A stretch of 64,000 bases of DNA. Source: Flavobacterium salmonis (lineage in GTDB: Bacteria; Bacteroidota; Bacteroidia; Flavobacteriales; Flavobacteriaceae). Numbering within the stretch: position 1 is the first letter of the stretch; every line of letters begins with the position of its first letter. Positions 17,537 to 26,571 of the stretch are shown here, in pieces. The stretch spans positions 186,001-250,000 of the forward strand of contig NZ_CAIJDP010000060.1 of NCBI RefSeq assembly GCF_903819435.1, given 5' to 3'. The position numbers and the translations under genes are program-made. The notes beneath the pieces were generated by a model. It was not told the DNA's origin, searched no databases, and worked only from the letters and a program-made list of their open reading frames with translations.

Positions 17537-18949
17537 ATGAAAGGACAAATCAAATCACTTTTAACTGTTACATTTTTAATTATAACTATTTCAGCTAGTG
17601 CGCAAAAAAACAAAATCAACACTATTAATTCAGGGATTCCATGGTTTGATACTAATTTAAATGTTGTGAGTGCACATGGAGCTGGAATAGTTAAAGATCT
17701 GGGAAAATATTATCTATTTGGCGAATTTAAAAGTGATTCAATTATTGATTTTACTGGATTTAGTTGCTATTCTTCTGATGATTTATATAACTGGAAATTT
17801 GAAAAAATAGTGCTACCTGTGCAAAAATCTGGAAAATTAGGTCCGAACCGTATTGGAGAGAGACCAAAAGTCATGAAATGCCCTAAAACTGGGGAATATA
17901 TTATGTATATGCATACTGATGATCTAAAATACAAAGACCAAGCTGTAGGCTACGCAACATCAAAAACTATTGACGGTGTTTACATTTTTCAGGGCGCAAT
18001 ACTCTTTAACGGAGAACCTATTAAAAAATGGGATATGGGTACTTTTCAGGATACTGATGGAACGGGTTATATTATTACACATTCAGGAAATTTATACAAA
18101 TTAAGTGAAGATTATAAAAGCGTTACGGAACAGATAGTAAAAGATATGACTGGACATTGTGAATCACCCGTTATTTTCAAAAAAAACAATACTTATTTTT
18201 GGTTAGGTTCTGGTTTAACTTCTTGGGAACGAAATGACAATTATTATTTTACAGCCACTTCGTTAAAGGGACCTTGGGAAGCACAAGGAAATTTTGCTCC
18301 TAAAGACTCCTCAACATGGAATTCTCAAACTACATTCGTACTTCCTATCGTAGGATCTAAAGAAACCAGCTATTTGTTTATGGGAGATCGATGGGCTTTT
18401 CCATATCAAAAATCAGCTGCAACGTATGTGTGGCAACCGCTTATAGTTTCTGGAACTCAACTCACAATACCCAATTATAAAGAAAACTGGAAAATCAATA
18501 CAACAACGGGAAGATGGTCTAATGTGAAATTGAAAGGAAAAAATATTAAAAATACAGATGAAAAAATAATATACTCTGATAGTTGGATTAAATCTCCTTT
18601 GAAGGATATTTTTTCATATTACAATTCTAACAAAAAAGAAGCCTCTTTTTCATTATGTTTTAAGGGTACGCAAATTGGTTTATATGGAATAGCTAAACCA
18701 GACGGAGGATTTGCACATATTGAAATTCAAGATAGTAATAACAAAATAATTCATTCTAGTTTAATTGAAATGTATTGTAAATATGCGGAATCTTCATTGA
18801 AATATTTAAGTCCCGTTTTTAAGAAAGGAACTTATAAACTGATTGTAACCGTAGCCGGAAAACACGGTAATTGGTATAAAAAAGATGGAACTGAATTTGG
18901 TAGTACTGGAAATTTTGTCTCTCTGGACAAACTTATCATTATAAAATAA
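17537..18949 (+). CDS. Glycoside hydrolase family 43-like protein with C-terminal beta-sandwich
   Basis: Secreted five-bladed beta-propeller glycosidase, 470 residues, signal peptide ending ITISASA-Q. The propeller (~25-325) shows GH43-type blades: HGAGIVKDLGKYYLFGE, GERPKVMKCPKTGEYIMYMHTDD, DMGTFQDTDGTGYI and GHCESPVIFKKNNTYFWLGSG, the last holding a candidate catalytic acid Glu. The final ~125 residues look like a carbohydrate-binding beta-sandwich. The pattern resembles the subfamilies that attack galactans or galactosyl side chains, but the subfamily is uncertain. Last gene of the glycan cluster; no terminator was found after it. Confidence 0.82.
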   Translation: MKGQIKSLLTVTFLIITISASAQKNKINTINSGIPWFDTNLNVVSAHGAGIVKDLGKYYLFGEFKSDSIIDFTGFSCYSSDDLYNWKFEKIVLPVQKSGKLGPNRIGERPKVMKCPKTGEYIMYMHTDDLKYKDQAVGYATSKTIDGVYIFQGAILFNGEPIKKWDMGTFQDTDGTGYIITHSGNLYKLSEDYKSVTEQIVKDMTGHCESPVIFKKNNTYFWLGSGLTSWERNDNYYFTATSLKGPWEAQGNFAPKDSSTWNSQTTFVLPIVGSKETSYLFMGDRWAFPYQKSAATYVWQPLIVSGTQLTIPNYKENWKINTTTGRWSNVKLKGKNIKNTDEKIIYSDSWIKSPLKDIFSYYNSNKKEASFSLCFKGTQIGLYGIAKPDGGFAHIEIQDSNNKIIHSSLIEMYCKYAESSLKYLSPVFKKGTYKLIVTVAGKHGNWYKKDGTEFGSTGNFVSLDKLIIIK

Positions 18950-19072
18950 CAATAATGTGAAGTCAAAAAAAAACTACAATTGAATTATCTAATATGTGTT
19001 TACTTTTTGTTATTGAGGGCAGATGTGTATGAAATGCCGACAAATTAAGTTTAAAAAAACTTAAGTTTTATA

Positions 19073-19140
19073 GATTATCAAAACGGTAGTTCTTAACTGT
19101 TTTTTGGTAGGCTATACTCTTCTTTTCTGAAGTAATTTTG
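19073..19140 (+). promoter_or_regulatory. Operator-promoter with GGTAG direct repeats upstream of the LLM oxidoreductase
   Basis: Contains GATTATCAAAACGGTAGTT (19073-19091), a second GGTAG exactly 21 bp after the first (19085 and 19106), and the -7 element TAATTTTG at 19133-19140, 27 bp after the second GGTAG. There is no TTG box at the normal 17-23 bp spacing, which suggests an activator sitting over the -33 region. The same layout recurs at 20322-20389. Confidence 0.6.
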
Positions 19141-19163
19141 TAAAATAATTTAAAGTACAAATT

Positions 19164-20279
19164 ATGAAAAGTAAAGATATAGATACTACACAAAATAAAA
19201 AATCGGCTTTCGGAGCTGTTACTAAACAAGGAAATGCTCCCGTGCCTATTTCGATTCTAGATGTAGCAACCACAGGGAAAGGATATTCAGCTACAGAAGG
19301 TATTAACAATAGTATTGAACTTGCAAAATTAGCAGATCAACGAGGATTTGCCCGTTATTGGGTGGCCGAACATCACGCTATGCCTGCCGTTTCAACTTCA
19401 TCACCTGCAATGTTACTTTCCAGACTTATCGGAGTAACAAAACAAATACGCTTGGGCTCTGGCGGAATGATGCTGTCTAATTTTCCGCCTTTGGTTATTG
19501 CCGAGCAATTTGGTATGCTTCAGGCAATGGCTCCCGGTCGAATTGATTTAGGGATAGGACGTGCTCCCGGAACCAACGGGCTTACATCTCACGCACTGCG
19601 TCGTAACCTTGTTGGAGAGGAAAATTTTCCTGCCCAAGTAACAGAATTAATGCATTTTCTGGATGATGATTTTCCATTAGGTCATCCGTATAAGGATAAA
19701 GTATTTGCGGTTCCTGGACCTGGACAAGATCGTGAAAATGGAATAGCAAGATCTTTTGATAGTCCGTCTTTGTGGCTATTGGGTTCTTCAGGATATTCCG
19801 CACAATTGGCTGGAAAGTTAGGATTACCTTTTGCTTTCGCAGCACAGTTAGCACCCGAAAATTTAGTAGTGGCATTTGAACTTTATCGAAAAAACTTCAA
19901 GCCGTCAAACGTCCTTGATAAACCACATACCATAGCCTGTTTTTCTGTATTTGCAGCAGACAGTGAAGAAGAAGCCAAGACACAAACTTTATCTTTTTCT
20001 CATAGTATGTTGCGTATGATGAGCAGTCAATCCTACGTAATTCCTTCTCCAGAAGAATTGAAAAACTATGTTTATAGCGAATCTGAACGATATGTATTGG
20101 AAAGTTGGAACGAAAAAATAATACAAGGGACCGCCGATCAAGTAGTAAGTCAATTGAATCAATTTCAAAAAACTTCGGGAGCAGATGAATTGATGATAGC
20201 CAACTTGGGGCATTCTCTCAAAGGTATATTGCATTCAGCGAAATTGATAGCTGATGCTTATGGAATGCCGAATAATTAA
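19164..20279 (+). CDS. LLM-class flavin-dependent oxidoreductase (luciferase-like monooxygenase)
   Basis: Cytoplasmic FMN/F420-type monooxygenase of the bacterial luciferase-like superfamily, 371 residues. Typical segments are SIELAKLADQRGFARYWVAEHHAMPAVSTSSPAMLLSRL near the N-terminus, QIRLGSGGMMLSNFPPLVIAEQFGMLQAMAPGRIDLGIGRAPG, and WLLGSSGYSAQLAGKLGLPFAFA. This belongs to the single-component group often annotated as alkanal monooxygenase-like; the substrate is unknown. It stands alone between two copies of the same operator, the second of which drives the metallo-hydrolase gene, so the two units are probably co-regulated. Confidence 0.92.
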   Translation: MKSKDIDTTQNKKSAFGAVTKQGNAPVPISILDVATTGKGYSATEGINNSIELAKLADQRGFARYWVAEHHAMPAVSTSSPAMLLSRLIGVTKQIRLGSGGMMLSNFPPLVIAEQFGMLQAMAPGRIDLGIGRAPGTNGLTSHALRRNLVGEENFPAQVTELMHFLDDDFPLGHPYKDKVFAVPGPGQDRENGIARSFDSPSLWLLGSSGYSAQLAGKLGLPFAFAAQLAPENLVVAFELYRKNFKPSNVLDKPHTIACFSVFAADSEEEAKTQTLSFSHSMLRMMSSQSYVIPSPEELKNYVYSESERYVLESWNEKIIQGTADQVVSQLNQFQKTSGADELMIANLGHSLKGILHSAKLIADAYGMPNN

Positions 20280-20321
20280 AACAGAAAAAGATTGGAACTA
20301 AGACCCAATAAATTACTATTT

Positions 20322-20389
20322 GATTATCAAAATGGTAGTTAACAGTGAACTATTGGTAGCATCAAAAAGTGAAGAGACTTGTAAATTTG
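20322..20389 (+). promoter_or_regulatory. Second copy of the GGTAG operator-promoter, upstream of the MBL hydrolase
   Basis: GATTATCAAAATGGTAGTT (20322-20340) matches 19073-19091 at 18 of 19 positions. GGTAG repeats again start 21 bp apart (20334, 20355), and the -7 element TAAATTTG (20382-20389) starts 27 bp after the second, exactly as in the first copy. The bases between these blocks differ, so it is the spacing and motif that are kept. Confidence 0.62.
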
Positions 20390-20412
20390 CATTATAATTA
20401 AATACATAAATT

Positions 20413-21180
20413 ATGAATATACAATTGATACGAAACGCCACTATTGTTATTGACTATGCTGGAAAGAAAATGTTAGTAGACCCTATGTTTTCTAAAAAAG
20501 GAGAATTAGCCCGTGGTCCAATGCCGTCCAAAGACTGGAATTGGAAAAGAAATCCGTTGCATGAACTTCCAATTTCAATTGAAAAAATTATTAAAGATAT
20601 TGATTTTGTTTTTTTATCACATCTTCACTTTGATCATTGGGACAAAGCTGCCGCTGATGCATTGCCAAAAGATATTAAAATTTTTGTTCAGGATGAAAAC
20701 GACAAAAAGGTAATAAGCAAATTAGGATTTAGCAATCTGGAGATTTTGGGTGAAAATTCAAACTTTGGCGATATTAAATTGATCAGAACTAAAGCCCAAC
20801 ACGGCAAAGGATTTATTCTCAATCTTGCAGGTCAAGTATGTGGAATGGTCATGCAGCATCCGTCAGAAGATACACTCTATATTGCAGCAGATACCGTTTG
20901 GTACAACGAAGTTGAAAAAACAATAAATACATATAAACCCGAAGTAATTGTGGTAAATGGCGGTGATAATCGATTCATCATTGGTGATCAATTAGTTATG
21001 AATAAAGAAGATATCTATCGCACATATCAAGCTGCACCAAAAGCAAAAATAGTAGTAGTACACATGGAAGGAGTATACCATAATACACTTTCAAGAAAAG
21101 AGTTAAAACAATTTGTTGACAAAAAATCAATTAGCAATAGTATAATCATTCCAGAGGATGGAGAAAAAATAATTTTATAA
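20413..21180 (+). CDS. MBL-fold metallo-hydrolase, UlaG-like
   Basis: Metallo-beta-lactamase fold hydrolase of 255 residues. It begins MNIQLIRNATIVIDYAGKKMLVDPMF, typical of the UlaG-like group, and has the metal-binding motif HLHFDHWD near residue 75 and a later conserved Asp in YIAADTVWYN. No signal peptide, so cytoplasmic. Substrate unknown. Its TAA overlaps the ATG of the next gene by one base, so the two are translationally coupled, and both lie under the operator at 20322-20389. Confidence 0.9.
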   Translation: MNIQLIRNATIVIDYAGKKMLVDPMFSKKGELARGPMPSKDWNWKRNPLHELPISIEKIIKDIDFVFLSHLHFDHWDKAAADALPKDIKIFVQDENDKKVISKLGFSNLEILGENSNFGDIKLIRTKAQHGKGFILNLAGQVCGMVMQHPSEDTLYIAADTVWYNEVEKTINTYKPEVIVVNGGDNRFIIGDQLVMNKEDIYRTYQAAPKAKIVVVHMEGVYHNTLSRKELKQFVDKKSISNSIIIPEDGEKIIL

Positions 21181-21593
21181 TGGAAAATAATATAGAACAA
21201 AACAAGCAATTAGTGCGTGACTTTTATGCTGCTGTAAATGATGAAGATTACGACGCTGCAAGTAATTATTTGCATAACGATTTTACCTTTTACCATCAGG
21301 TGGATCACCGCATTCCTGGAGCCGAAGGATTTGTAGCATCGGAAAAGAAAAATTTTGATGCGTTTGGAGAGTTCTCTTTTCAGATCTTAGATCTTATTGC
21401 AGAAGGCAATAAAGTAGCAGCTTACATGATTCACGAAGGAAAGCATGATAAAAATCCGCTGATGGGACTTGAGCCGAAAGGAAATAATATTCGTTTTTCT
21501 CTAATGATGTGGCTGACTATTGAAGACGGAAAAATCATTGAAAAACGAGCTCATTTTGACAGGGCAGATATTAAAGAACAGGCAATTCTGTAA
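21180..21593 (+). CDS. SnoaL/NTF2-like family protein
   Basis: Small alpha+beta barrel protein of 137 residues. The N-terminal NKQLVRDFYAAVNDEDYDAASNYLHNDFTFYHQ and the C-terminal MMWLTIEDGKIIEKRAHFDRADI are typical of SnoaL-like or ester cyclase-like proteins, which act on small organic substrates or bind them. The start overlaps the stop of the MBL hydrolase gene (TAATG), so the two proteins are made together and probably act in the same small-molecule process. Confidence 0.85.
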   Translation: MENNIEQNKQLVRDFYAAVNDEDYDAASNYLHNDFTFYHQVDHRIPGAEGFVASEKKNFDAFGEFSFQILDLIAEGNKVAAYMIHEGKHDKNPLMGLEPKGNNIRFSLMMWLTIEDGKIIEKRAHFDRADIKEQAIL

Positions 21594-21736
21594 TGACTAG
21601 CTGTTTTTCAAAATCAATAAGAAAAGCGAACAACATCAAATGAAAAATATTAAAATGCTTTTAATTAAGTGATTACTAATCTTGCATGATGGTGCTACGT
21701 TTGACTTTGTACTTATAAAAATTCAATAATAAATTT

Positions 21737-22150
21737 ATGAAATCAAATATTAAAGCCGTTTGGCAAGGAAGTTTTAAAGAAGGAAAAGGAAAGTTCAACA
21801 ATGAAAATTCAAAGTTGGATGCCGTAACTTTCAAGCCCTCGTATGCAAAAAATGATGGCAGTTTTACCAATCCGGAAGAATTGCTGGCTTCTGCTCACGC
21901 TTCCTGTTATACAATGACACTGAGTTACATCCTGTCAGAAAATGGATTTTCTGCTGATAATTTAGAAACAAAAATTTCACTGAGTATGGAGAATAACGTG
22001 ATTATTCATTCAAGTTTAACATTGGAAGCTAAGATCCCTGCTATAACGGAAGAAAAATTTCAGGAACTTGCCATAAAAGCGAAAGGAATGTGTCCCGTTG
22101 GGAATGCTTTGAGTTTTGAAGTTAGTTTAGAGGCATCATTAATACAATAA
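21737..22150 (+). CDS. OsmC/Ohr-family peroxiredoxin-like protein
   Basis: Thiol-dependent peroxidase-type protein of 137 residues. The family pattern is clear: PEELLASAHASCYTMTLSYIL near the middle, holding the first redox cysteine, and KAKGMCPVGNALSFEVSLEA near the C-terminus, holding the second. It probably reduces organic hydroperoxides in the cytoplasm. It follows the SnoaL-like gene by 143 bases. A TACGTTTG sequence at 21696-21703 could be its -7 box, but the GGTAG operator of the two preceding units is not present here. A terminator follows. Confidence 0.9.
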   Translation: MKSNIKAVWQGSFKEGKGKFNNENSKLDAVTFKPSYAKNDGSFTNPEELLASAHASCYTMTLSYILSENGFSADNLETKISLSMENNVIIHSSLTLEAKIPAITEEKFQELAIKAKGMCPVGNALSFEVSLEASLIQ

Positions 22151-22171
22151 ATAAAGATTTCAAAATTTGAG

Positions 22172-22212
22172 AGCAGTATTATATTTCTCTGGAAGTGTAC
22201 TGCTTTTTTTTT
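22172..22212 (+). terminator. Terminator after the OsmC-family gene
   Basis: AGCAGTA pairs with TACTGCT around a ~19-base loop, followed by a run of eight T. It lies 22 bases after the osmC-like stop. Confidence 0.6.
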
Positions 22213-22366
22213 GTGATAAAATACATAAGACTGACAAACTGTACCAACGTCATTGAATCACCAGAGATGGTAAATCTGTGGAAAATGAATTTTCAAAAAC
22301 GGATATATGAACTTTACCTGCTCCCCTAACTTTAAAGTAGATTTATCAGATAGTGACGATTAAGAA

Positions 22367-22468
22367 ATGATACTTTGGTTAAATTCTCAACACTTAAAAA
22401 CTGGTTATAAATTAATTCCGGAAGAAATTAATCAACATAATGCAACTATTCTCAGAAAACATGAGTAA
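22367..22468 (+). other. Unrecognised 33-codon open frame in decayed DNA
   Basis: A short ATG frame reading MILWLNSQHLKTGYKLIPEE and ending LRKHE-stop, followed in another frame by TEEDLKNFKNIEGVLKKFSI-stop. It may be the broken end of a gene or chance. The ~1.1 kb between the OsmC terminator and the sensor kinase holds only this, an SDR fragment and the kinase's unexplained upstream frame. Confidence 0.2.
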
Positions 22469-22581
22469 AATATGACTGAGGAAGATTTAAAAAACTTTAA
22501 GAACATTGAAGGCGTTTTGAAAAAATTTAGCATCTGAGAAACATCAAAATTAAATTTATTAATAAATTTGATAATCAAAGC

Positions 22582-22806
22582 AATGTAGCTTTTAACTTTT
22601 GCTATATCTTCCGAATCAGTGATGTCTAGTTTTATGTAGATAACGTCTAACGACAAATCACGTAAAGTAGCTTCTGCATTTTTTCCTTCGGGTTCATTTC
22701 TTGCACCTAATGAAACCTTGATGTTGTGCTGTGCAAGTTGTTTTGCTGTTTCAAAACCAATGTCTTTAGCACTGGTCACTAATGCTATCTTTGTCGTATG
22801 GATAAT
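22582..22806 (-). pseudogene. N-terminal fragment of a short-chain dehydrogenase/reductase
   Basis: The reverse strand reads KIALVTSAKDIGFETAKQLA, with the beta1-glycine loop and helix of the SDR Rossmann fold (GxxxGxG degraded to SAKDIG), then VSLGARNEPEGK and IYIKLDITDSEDIAKVKSYI, the usual end of beta3. Similarity stops there: the catalytic Tyr-x-x-x-Lys half is missing and unrelated sequence follows. A dead fragment. Confidence 0.65.
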
Positions 22807-23320
22807 TTTACTAAGGGTTCAAGTATTAAATTTAGATTATTATTAATTACTCCAAAGTTATTTTAAATAAACTTTGTTTGTTTTTTCTTGTAAGTTCATT
22901 TTATGAAAACTAATTTTGAACAAATCATTGATATCTTAATAAACTTATACAAAATAGTTTATCCTGGCATGTTTTTACCTTATGATTTTATTATTAGTAA
23001 GTTGTGTTATATAAAATAAATAATCGTAAAAGCAACGCACAAAAAAATATTCTTAGAGTTTATGCCATTTTGCTAACCAGATTGCTGATTTATTTTCCGA
23101 CACAGATTGATGGTTTGAGGATATTTAATAGGTAAGTTATTGATTAAAAAAGATTACTTAACCTATTTAAAATAAAGTTCCTTATAATATTGATATTCAT
23201 AAACTTCTAGCAGGACAAATTAGTCATCTATCAGATGATATACTTGAACAGCCTTCCATTAAATCTTTTATTAATTCTATAAACGAATCCTATTTTTCCT
23301 TTGAAAAAGAGAAGGAATTA

Positions 23321-26218
23321 ATGAATCATTTTTTTAAAGAAAATGAAAACAAATCTGATAAGGCAGAAGTGAGCTTGAGAAATGAGCAAGAACTAAAACA
23401 GAAGTCTATTTCAAGTTTATTTGATAGCCTGCAAGAATTAGATCATAATTATACTTTAAGAGAAGATAAAAAACAAGATATTCTTTTCCTTTCTAAATAT
23501 CTGGGAAAACAGATAAGTAAAAGAAAATACACTGAAAAGAAGTTATTTGAAACAGTTGAATTTTTGAAGGTTCTTTTAGATAGCCTACAGTCTGGAATTG
23601 TTGTAGTAGATAATAATGATACTATTTTGTTTGTAAACCAATATTTTTGTAATATCAGGGGATTAAAAGTATCTCCATCGGAAATGATTGGCCAGAAGCC
23701 AGAAAGATATCTTGATCAGGCGCAGTCACTATTTTATGATTCTAAAAATTACAGGGACAGGGTTGCTGAAATCTTAAAAGAGGGTAAAATTGTATTAGGT
23801 GAGATACTGGAAACCAGGGATAATAGGTTTGTAGAAAGAGATTATATTCCTATTATTATAGAAAACCAATGTATAGGACATTTATGGAAATCTCAGGATG
23901 TAACCTTACGAATAAAAAATAAGAATCTTTTAAATCAGAGTGAAGAGAGAAACCGTATTATAATGAACTCTTCATTAAATGCAATAATAACGGTTGACAA
24001 TAGTGGCCGAATTACATTTTGGAATAATCAGGCTGAAGTCATTTTTGGCTGGAAAAGAGAAGAAATTCTTGGAAAGATGTTAAATGATACCATTATACAC
24101 AAAAAGAATAAAAGAACGTATGTAAACATCTTAAAACATTATATTAATACTGAAAAAGAACTCGTACTAAACAAACCATTTGAGCTTTTTGTAATAGATA
24201 AAAATAATATTGAGTTTCCCATAGAGCTTTCATTAATCCCCTTGAAACAAAATGGCGAATTATTTTTCTGTTCTTTTATTCAGGATATTTCTGAACGCAA
24301 AAGGGCTGAAACGAAATTGAGATTTCAGGAAGAAAAATACAGGAATATTATTGCCAACATGAATCTAGGACTTATAGAGATCAACAATGATGGTGTTATT
24401 CAATTTGCAAACCAGGGATTCGCGAAAATGTCAGGATTTGAAGTAAGTGAATTAATAGGTCTAAATCCAACTGACATGCTTGTTTTTGAAAAAAAGTTAG
24501 ATTTTATAAAAACTAAAAAAGAATTAAGAAAAAAAGGAATTTCTGACTTATACCAAATACCTGTAAAAAACAAATCAGGAGAACTTAGATGGTGGGCTGT
24601 AGGTGGAGCTCCTAATTACGATGACACTGGTAATTTAACCGGCTCAATATGTATCCAATTAGATATTACCGAGCAGAAGAAACTAGAAATTGAACTCGAG
24701 AATGAAAAGGTTAAAGCTCAGAAAGCATCAAAAGCTAAAGAGATTTTTCTGGCTGATATGAGTCATGAAATAAGAACACCCTTAAATGCTATAATTGGTT
24801 TCTTAAGAGAGATGGAAAGACAGCAATCACCAGATATTCAAAAACAGTACCTTAAGGACAGTACAATAGCATCAAACCATCTGCTTTCGATAGTAAACAA
24901 TATTCTAGATATTTCAAAAATTGAGGCGGGTGAAATGGCTCTATTAGAAGAAGATTTTGTTTTTTCTGATGCCATAAATAATATAGTTACAGTACTAAAA
25001 CATTCTGCCAAAGAAAAGGGGTTGAAGTTATCTTCACACATTGACAATGATATTTATCCGTATTTCAAAGGAGATTTTTTAAGATTAGGACAGATTTTAT
25101 TCAACCTGATTGGCAATGCTTTAAAGTTTACAGATAATGGCGGAATCAGCTTAAGCTGTACTTTGATAAAAGACTTTGGATCATTTCAGCAGATAAAAAT
25201 TTCTGTTGTAGATTCAGGTATAGGAATGGAAAAAAATTATGCAGAAAATATATTTAATAAATTCTCCCAAGAGAATACTGCCATAACAAGAAAATTTGGA
25301 GGAACTGGTCTTGGAATGGCTATTACAAAAGAGCTGCTTCATTTAATGAATGGAGAAATTATAATTCAAAGTACAAAAGGCAAAGGGACCACTGTAGAAA
25401 TATTGCTTTCTTTTAACAAAGGAAATATTGATACTATAAGAAAAGCTTCGAAAGAAGTATTAATGGACATAAGTGGAATAAAGGTACTTTTGGTTGAGGA
25501 TAATATTATCAATAGAAAGGTCGTGATTAATTCTCTTAATTATTTTGACTGCATAGTCACCGAAGCCGTTAATGGAATTCAGGCTGTGGAAATTCTAAAA
25601 CAAAAAGATTTTGACATCATTCTCATGGATGTTCAAATGCCACAAATGGATGGTTTTCAAGCAACAAAATACATCAGAAATAATTTAAAAATAACTACTC
25701 CTATAATTGCCTTTACTGCCAATGCCTTTAAAAGTGAAGTTGAAAAATGTAAAACGGCTGGTATGGATGATTATGTTACTAAGCCTTTTGAAGAAAAAAT
25801 ATTAGTACAGACTATAGCCAAACATATAACTAAAAAACAAAATACTAATTTAATAATGCAGAAAGAAATAAAATTATATGACTTGAAAAATTTTCATCTA
25901 ATGAGCAAGGGGAACCAGGATTTTGTTCAAAAGATGATTTCTGTTTTTATAAATAAAACTGTTAATGTTATTGATAAAATTGATTTTTTAATCGAAATCA
26001 ACGATTTCCAAATGGCCCGCAAGCTGCTACACAAAATTAAACCCAGTCTTGAAATTATGGGAATAACATCATTTTACGATGATATGAAAGAAATAGAAAA
26101 AATGAAAAATGGAATTGAAGAAAAAGAAAAAGAAAAAATTACAATCCTATTTTTACAAATAAAAAGTACTTTGATCCAAACAATAGAACAGCTAAGAATA
26201 GAGTTGGAAAATATATAA
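23321..26218 (+). CDS. Hybrid sensor histidine kinase: three PAS, HisKA, HATPase, receiver, Hpt
   Basis: Phosphorelay sensor of at least 965 residues with no membrane segments. A helical N-terminus (1-80), PAS domains at ~82-198, ~205-328 and ~335-452, a short coiled coil, HisKA with phospho-accepting His482 (SHEIRTPLNAI), HATPase_c (NLIGNALKFTDNGG, DSGIGM, FGGTGLGMAI), a receiver domain with Asp770 (LMDVQMPQMDG) and a C-terminal Hpt-like region with candidate His904 (LLHKIKPS). PAS domains imply a cytosolic signal, ligand unknown. No response regulator lies next to it. The reading frame stays open for 50 codons upstream of this ATG, to 23171, without another ATG, so the true start is in doubt and the 5' end may be damaged. 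Confidence 0.88.
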   Translation: MNHFFKENENKSDKAEVSLRNEQELKQKSISSLFDSLQELDHNYTLREDKKQDILFLSKYLGKQISKRKYTEKKLFETVEFLKVLLDSLQSGIVVVDNNDTILFVNQYFCNIRGLKVSPSEMIGQKPERYLDQAQSLFYDSKNYRDRVAEILKEGKIVLGEILETRDNRFVERDYIPIIIENQCIGHLWKSQDVTLRIKNKNLLNQSEERNRIIMNSSLNAIITVDNSGRITFWNNQAEVIFGWKREEILGKMLNDTIIHKKNKRTYVNILKHYINTEKELVLNKPFELFVIDKNNIEFPIELSLIPLKQNGELFFCSFIQDISERKRAETKLRFQEEKYRNIIANMNLGLIEINNDGVIQFANQGFAKMSGFEVSELIGLNPTDMLVFEKKLDFIKTKKELRKKGISDLYQIPVKNKSGELRWWAVGGAPNYDDTGNLTGSICIQLDITEQKKLEIELENEKVKAQKASKAKEIFLADMSHEIRTPLNAIIGFLREMERQQSPDIQKQYLKDSTIASNHLLSIVNNILDISKIEAGEMALLEEDFVFSDAINNIVTVLKHSAKEKGLKLSSHIDNDIYPYFKGDFLRLGQILFNLIGNALKFTDNGGISLSCTLIKDFGSFQQIKISVVDSGIGMEKNYAENIFNKFSQENTAITRKFGGTGLGMAITKELLHLMNGEIIIQSTKGKGTTVEILLSFNKGNIDTIRKASKEVLMDISGIKVLLVEDNIINRKVVINSLNYFDCIVTEAVNGIQAVEILKQKDFDIILMDVQMPQMDGFQATKYIRNNLKITTPIIAFTANAFKSEVEKCKTAGMDDYVTKPFEEKILVQTIAKHITKKQNTNLIMQKEIKLYDLKNFHLMSKGNQDFVQKMISVFINKTVNVIDKIDFLIEINDFQMARKLLHKIKPSLEIMGITSFYDDMKEIEKMKNGIEEKEKEKITILFLQIKSTLIQTIEQLRIELENI

Positions 26219-26262
26219 AATAAAAAATATTTAAATGATATTTAGGTGAAATATTTTTGCTG

Positions 26263-26445
26263 TTAATGCATATATAATCCCAAAATTAAAGCAGTATTAA
26301 GAGAGAGTCCAAGAACAATTATTATAATTCCAATGTATCTCCAAGGAAAATGTAACCAGCGCTCGATTGGAACAAATCAATTGAGTAGTATCATCGCAAT
26401 TAATCCTAAAAGAAAATAAATTGGAGGAGGTATTGAAGTTTTCAT
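26263..26445 (-). pseudogene. Isoprenylcysteine-carboxyl-methyltransferase-like N-terminal remnant
   Basis: The reverse strand from ATG 26445 reads MKTSIPPPIYFLLGLIAMIL, then an in-frame TGA where a Trp would fit, then FVPIERWLHFPWRYIGIIII and a stop after LGLYMH. Two hydrophobic segments and this opening resemble small membrane methyltransferase-family proteins. The catalytic C-terminal part is missing, so the gene is broken by a nonsense codon and truncation. The rest of the 350-base gap after the kinase holds nothing recognisable. Confidence 0.55.
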
Positions 26446-26571
26446 GATGATTTGATTTAAAAATTCCTTACTGCGAATAGTTAACAACAATGTACAAGTT
26501 TATTCTACTGCTTATGCTACGTTGAGTCAGACGCCATAACGCCAGCCGTATATTATATGCAGCTATTATTC

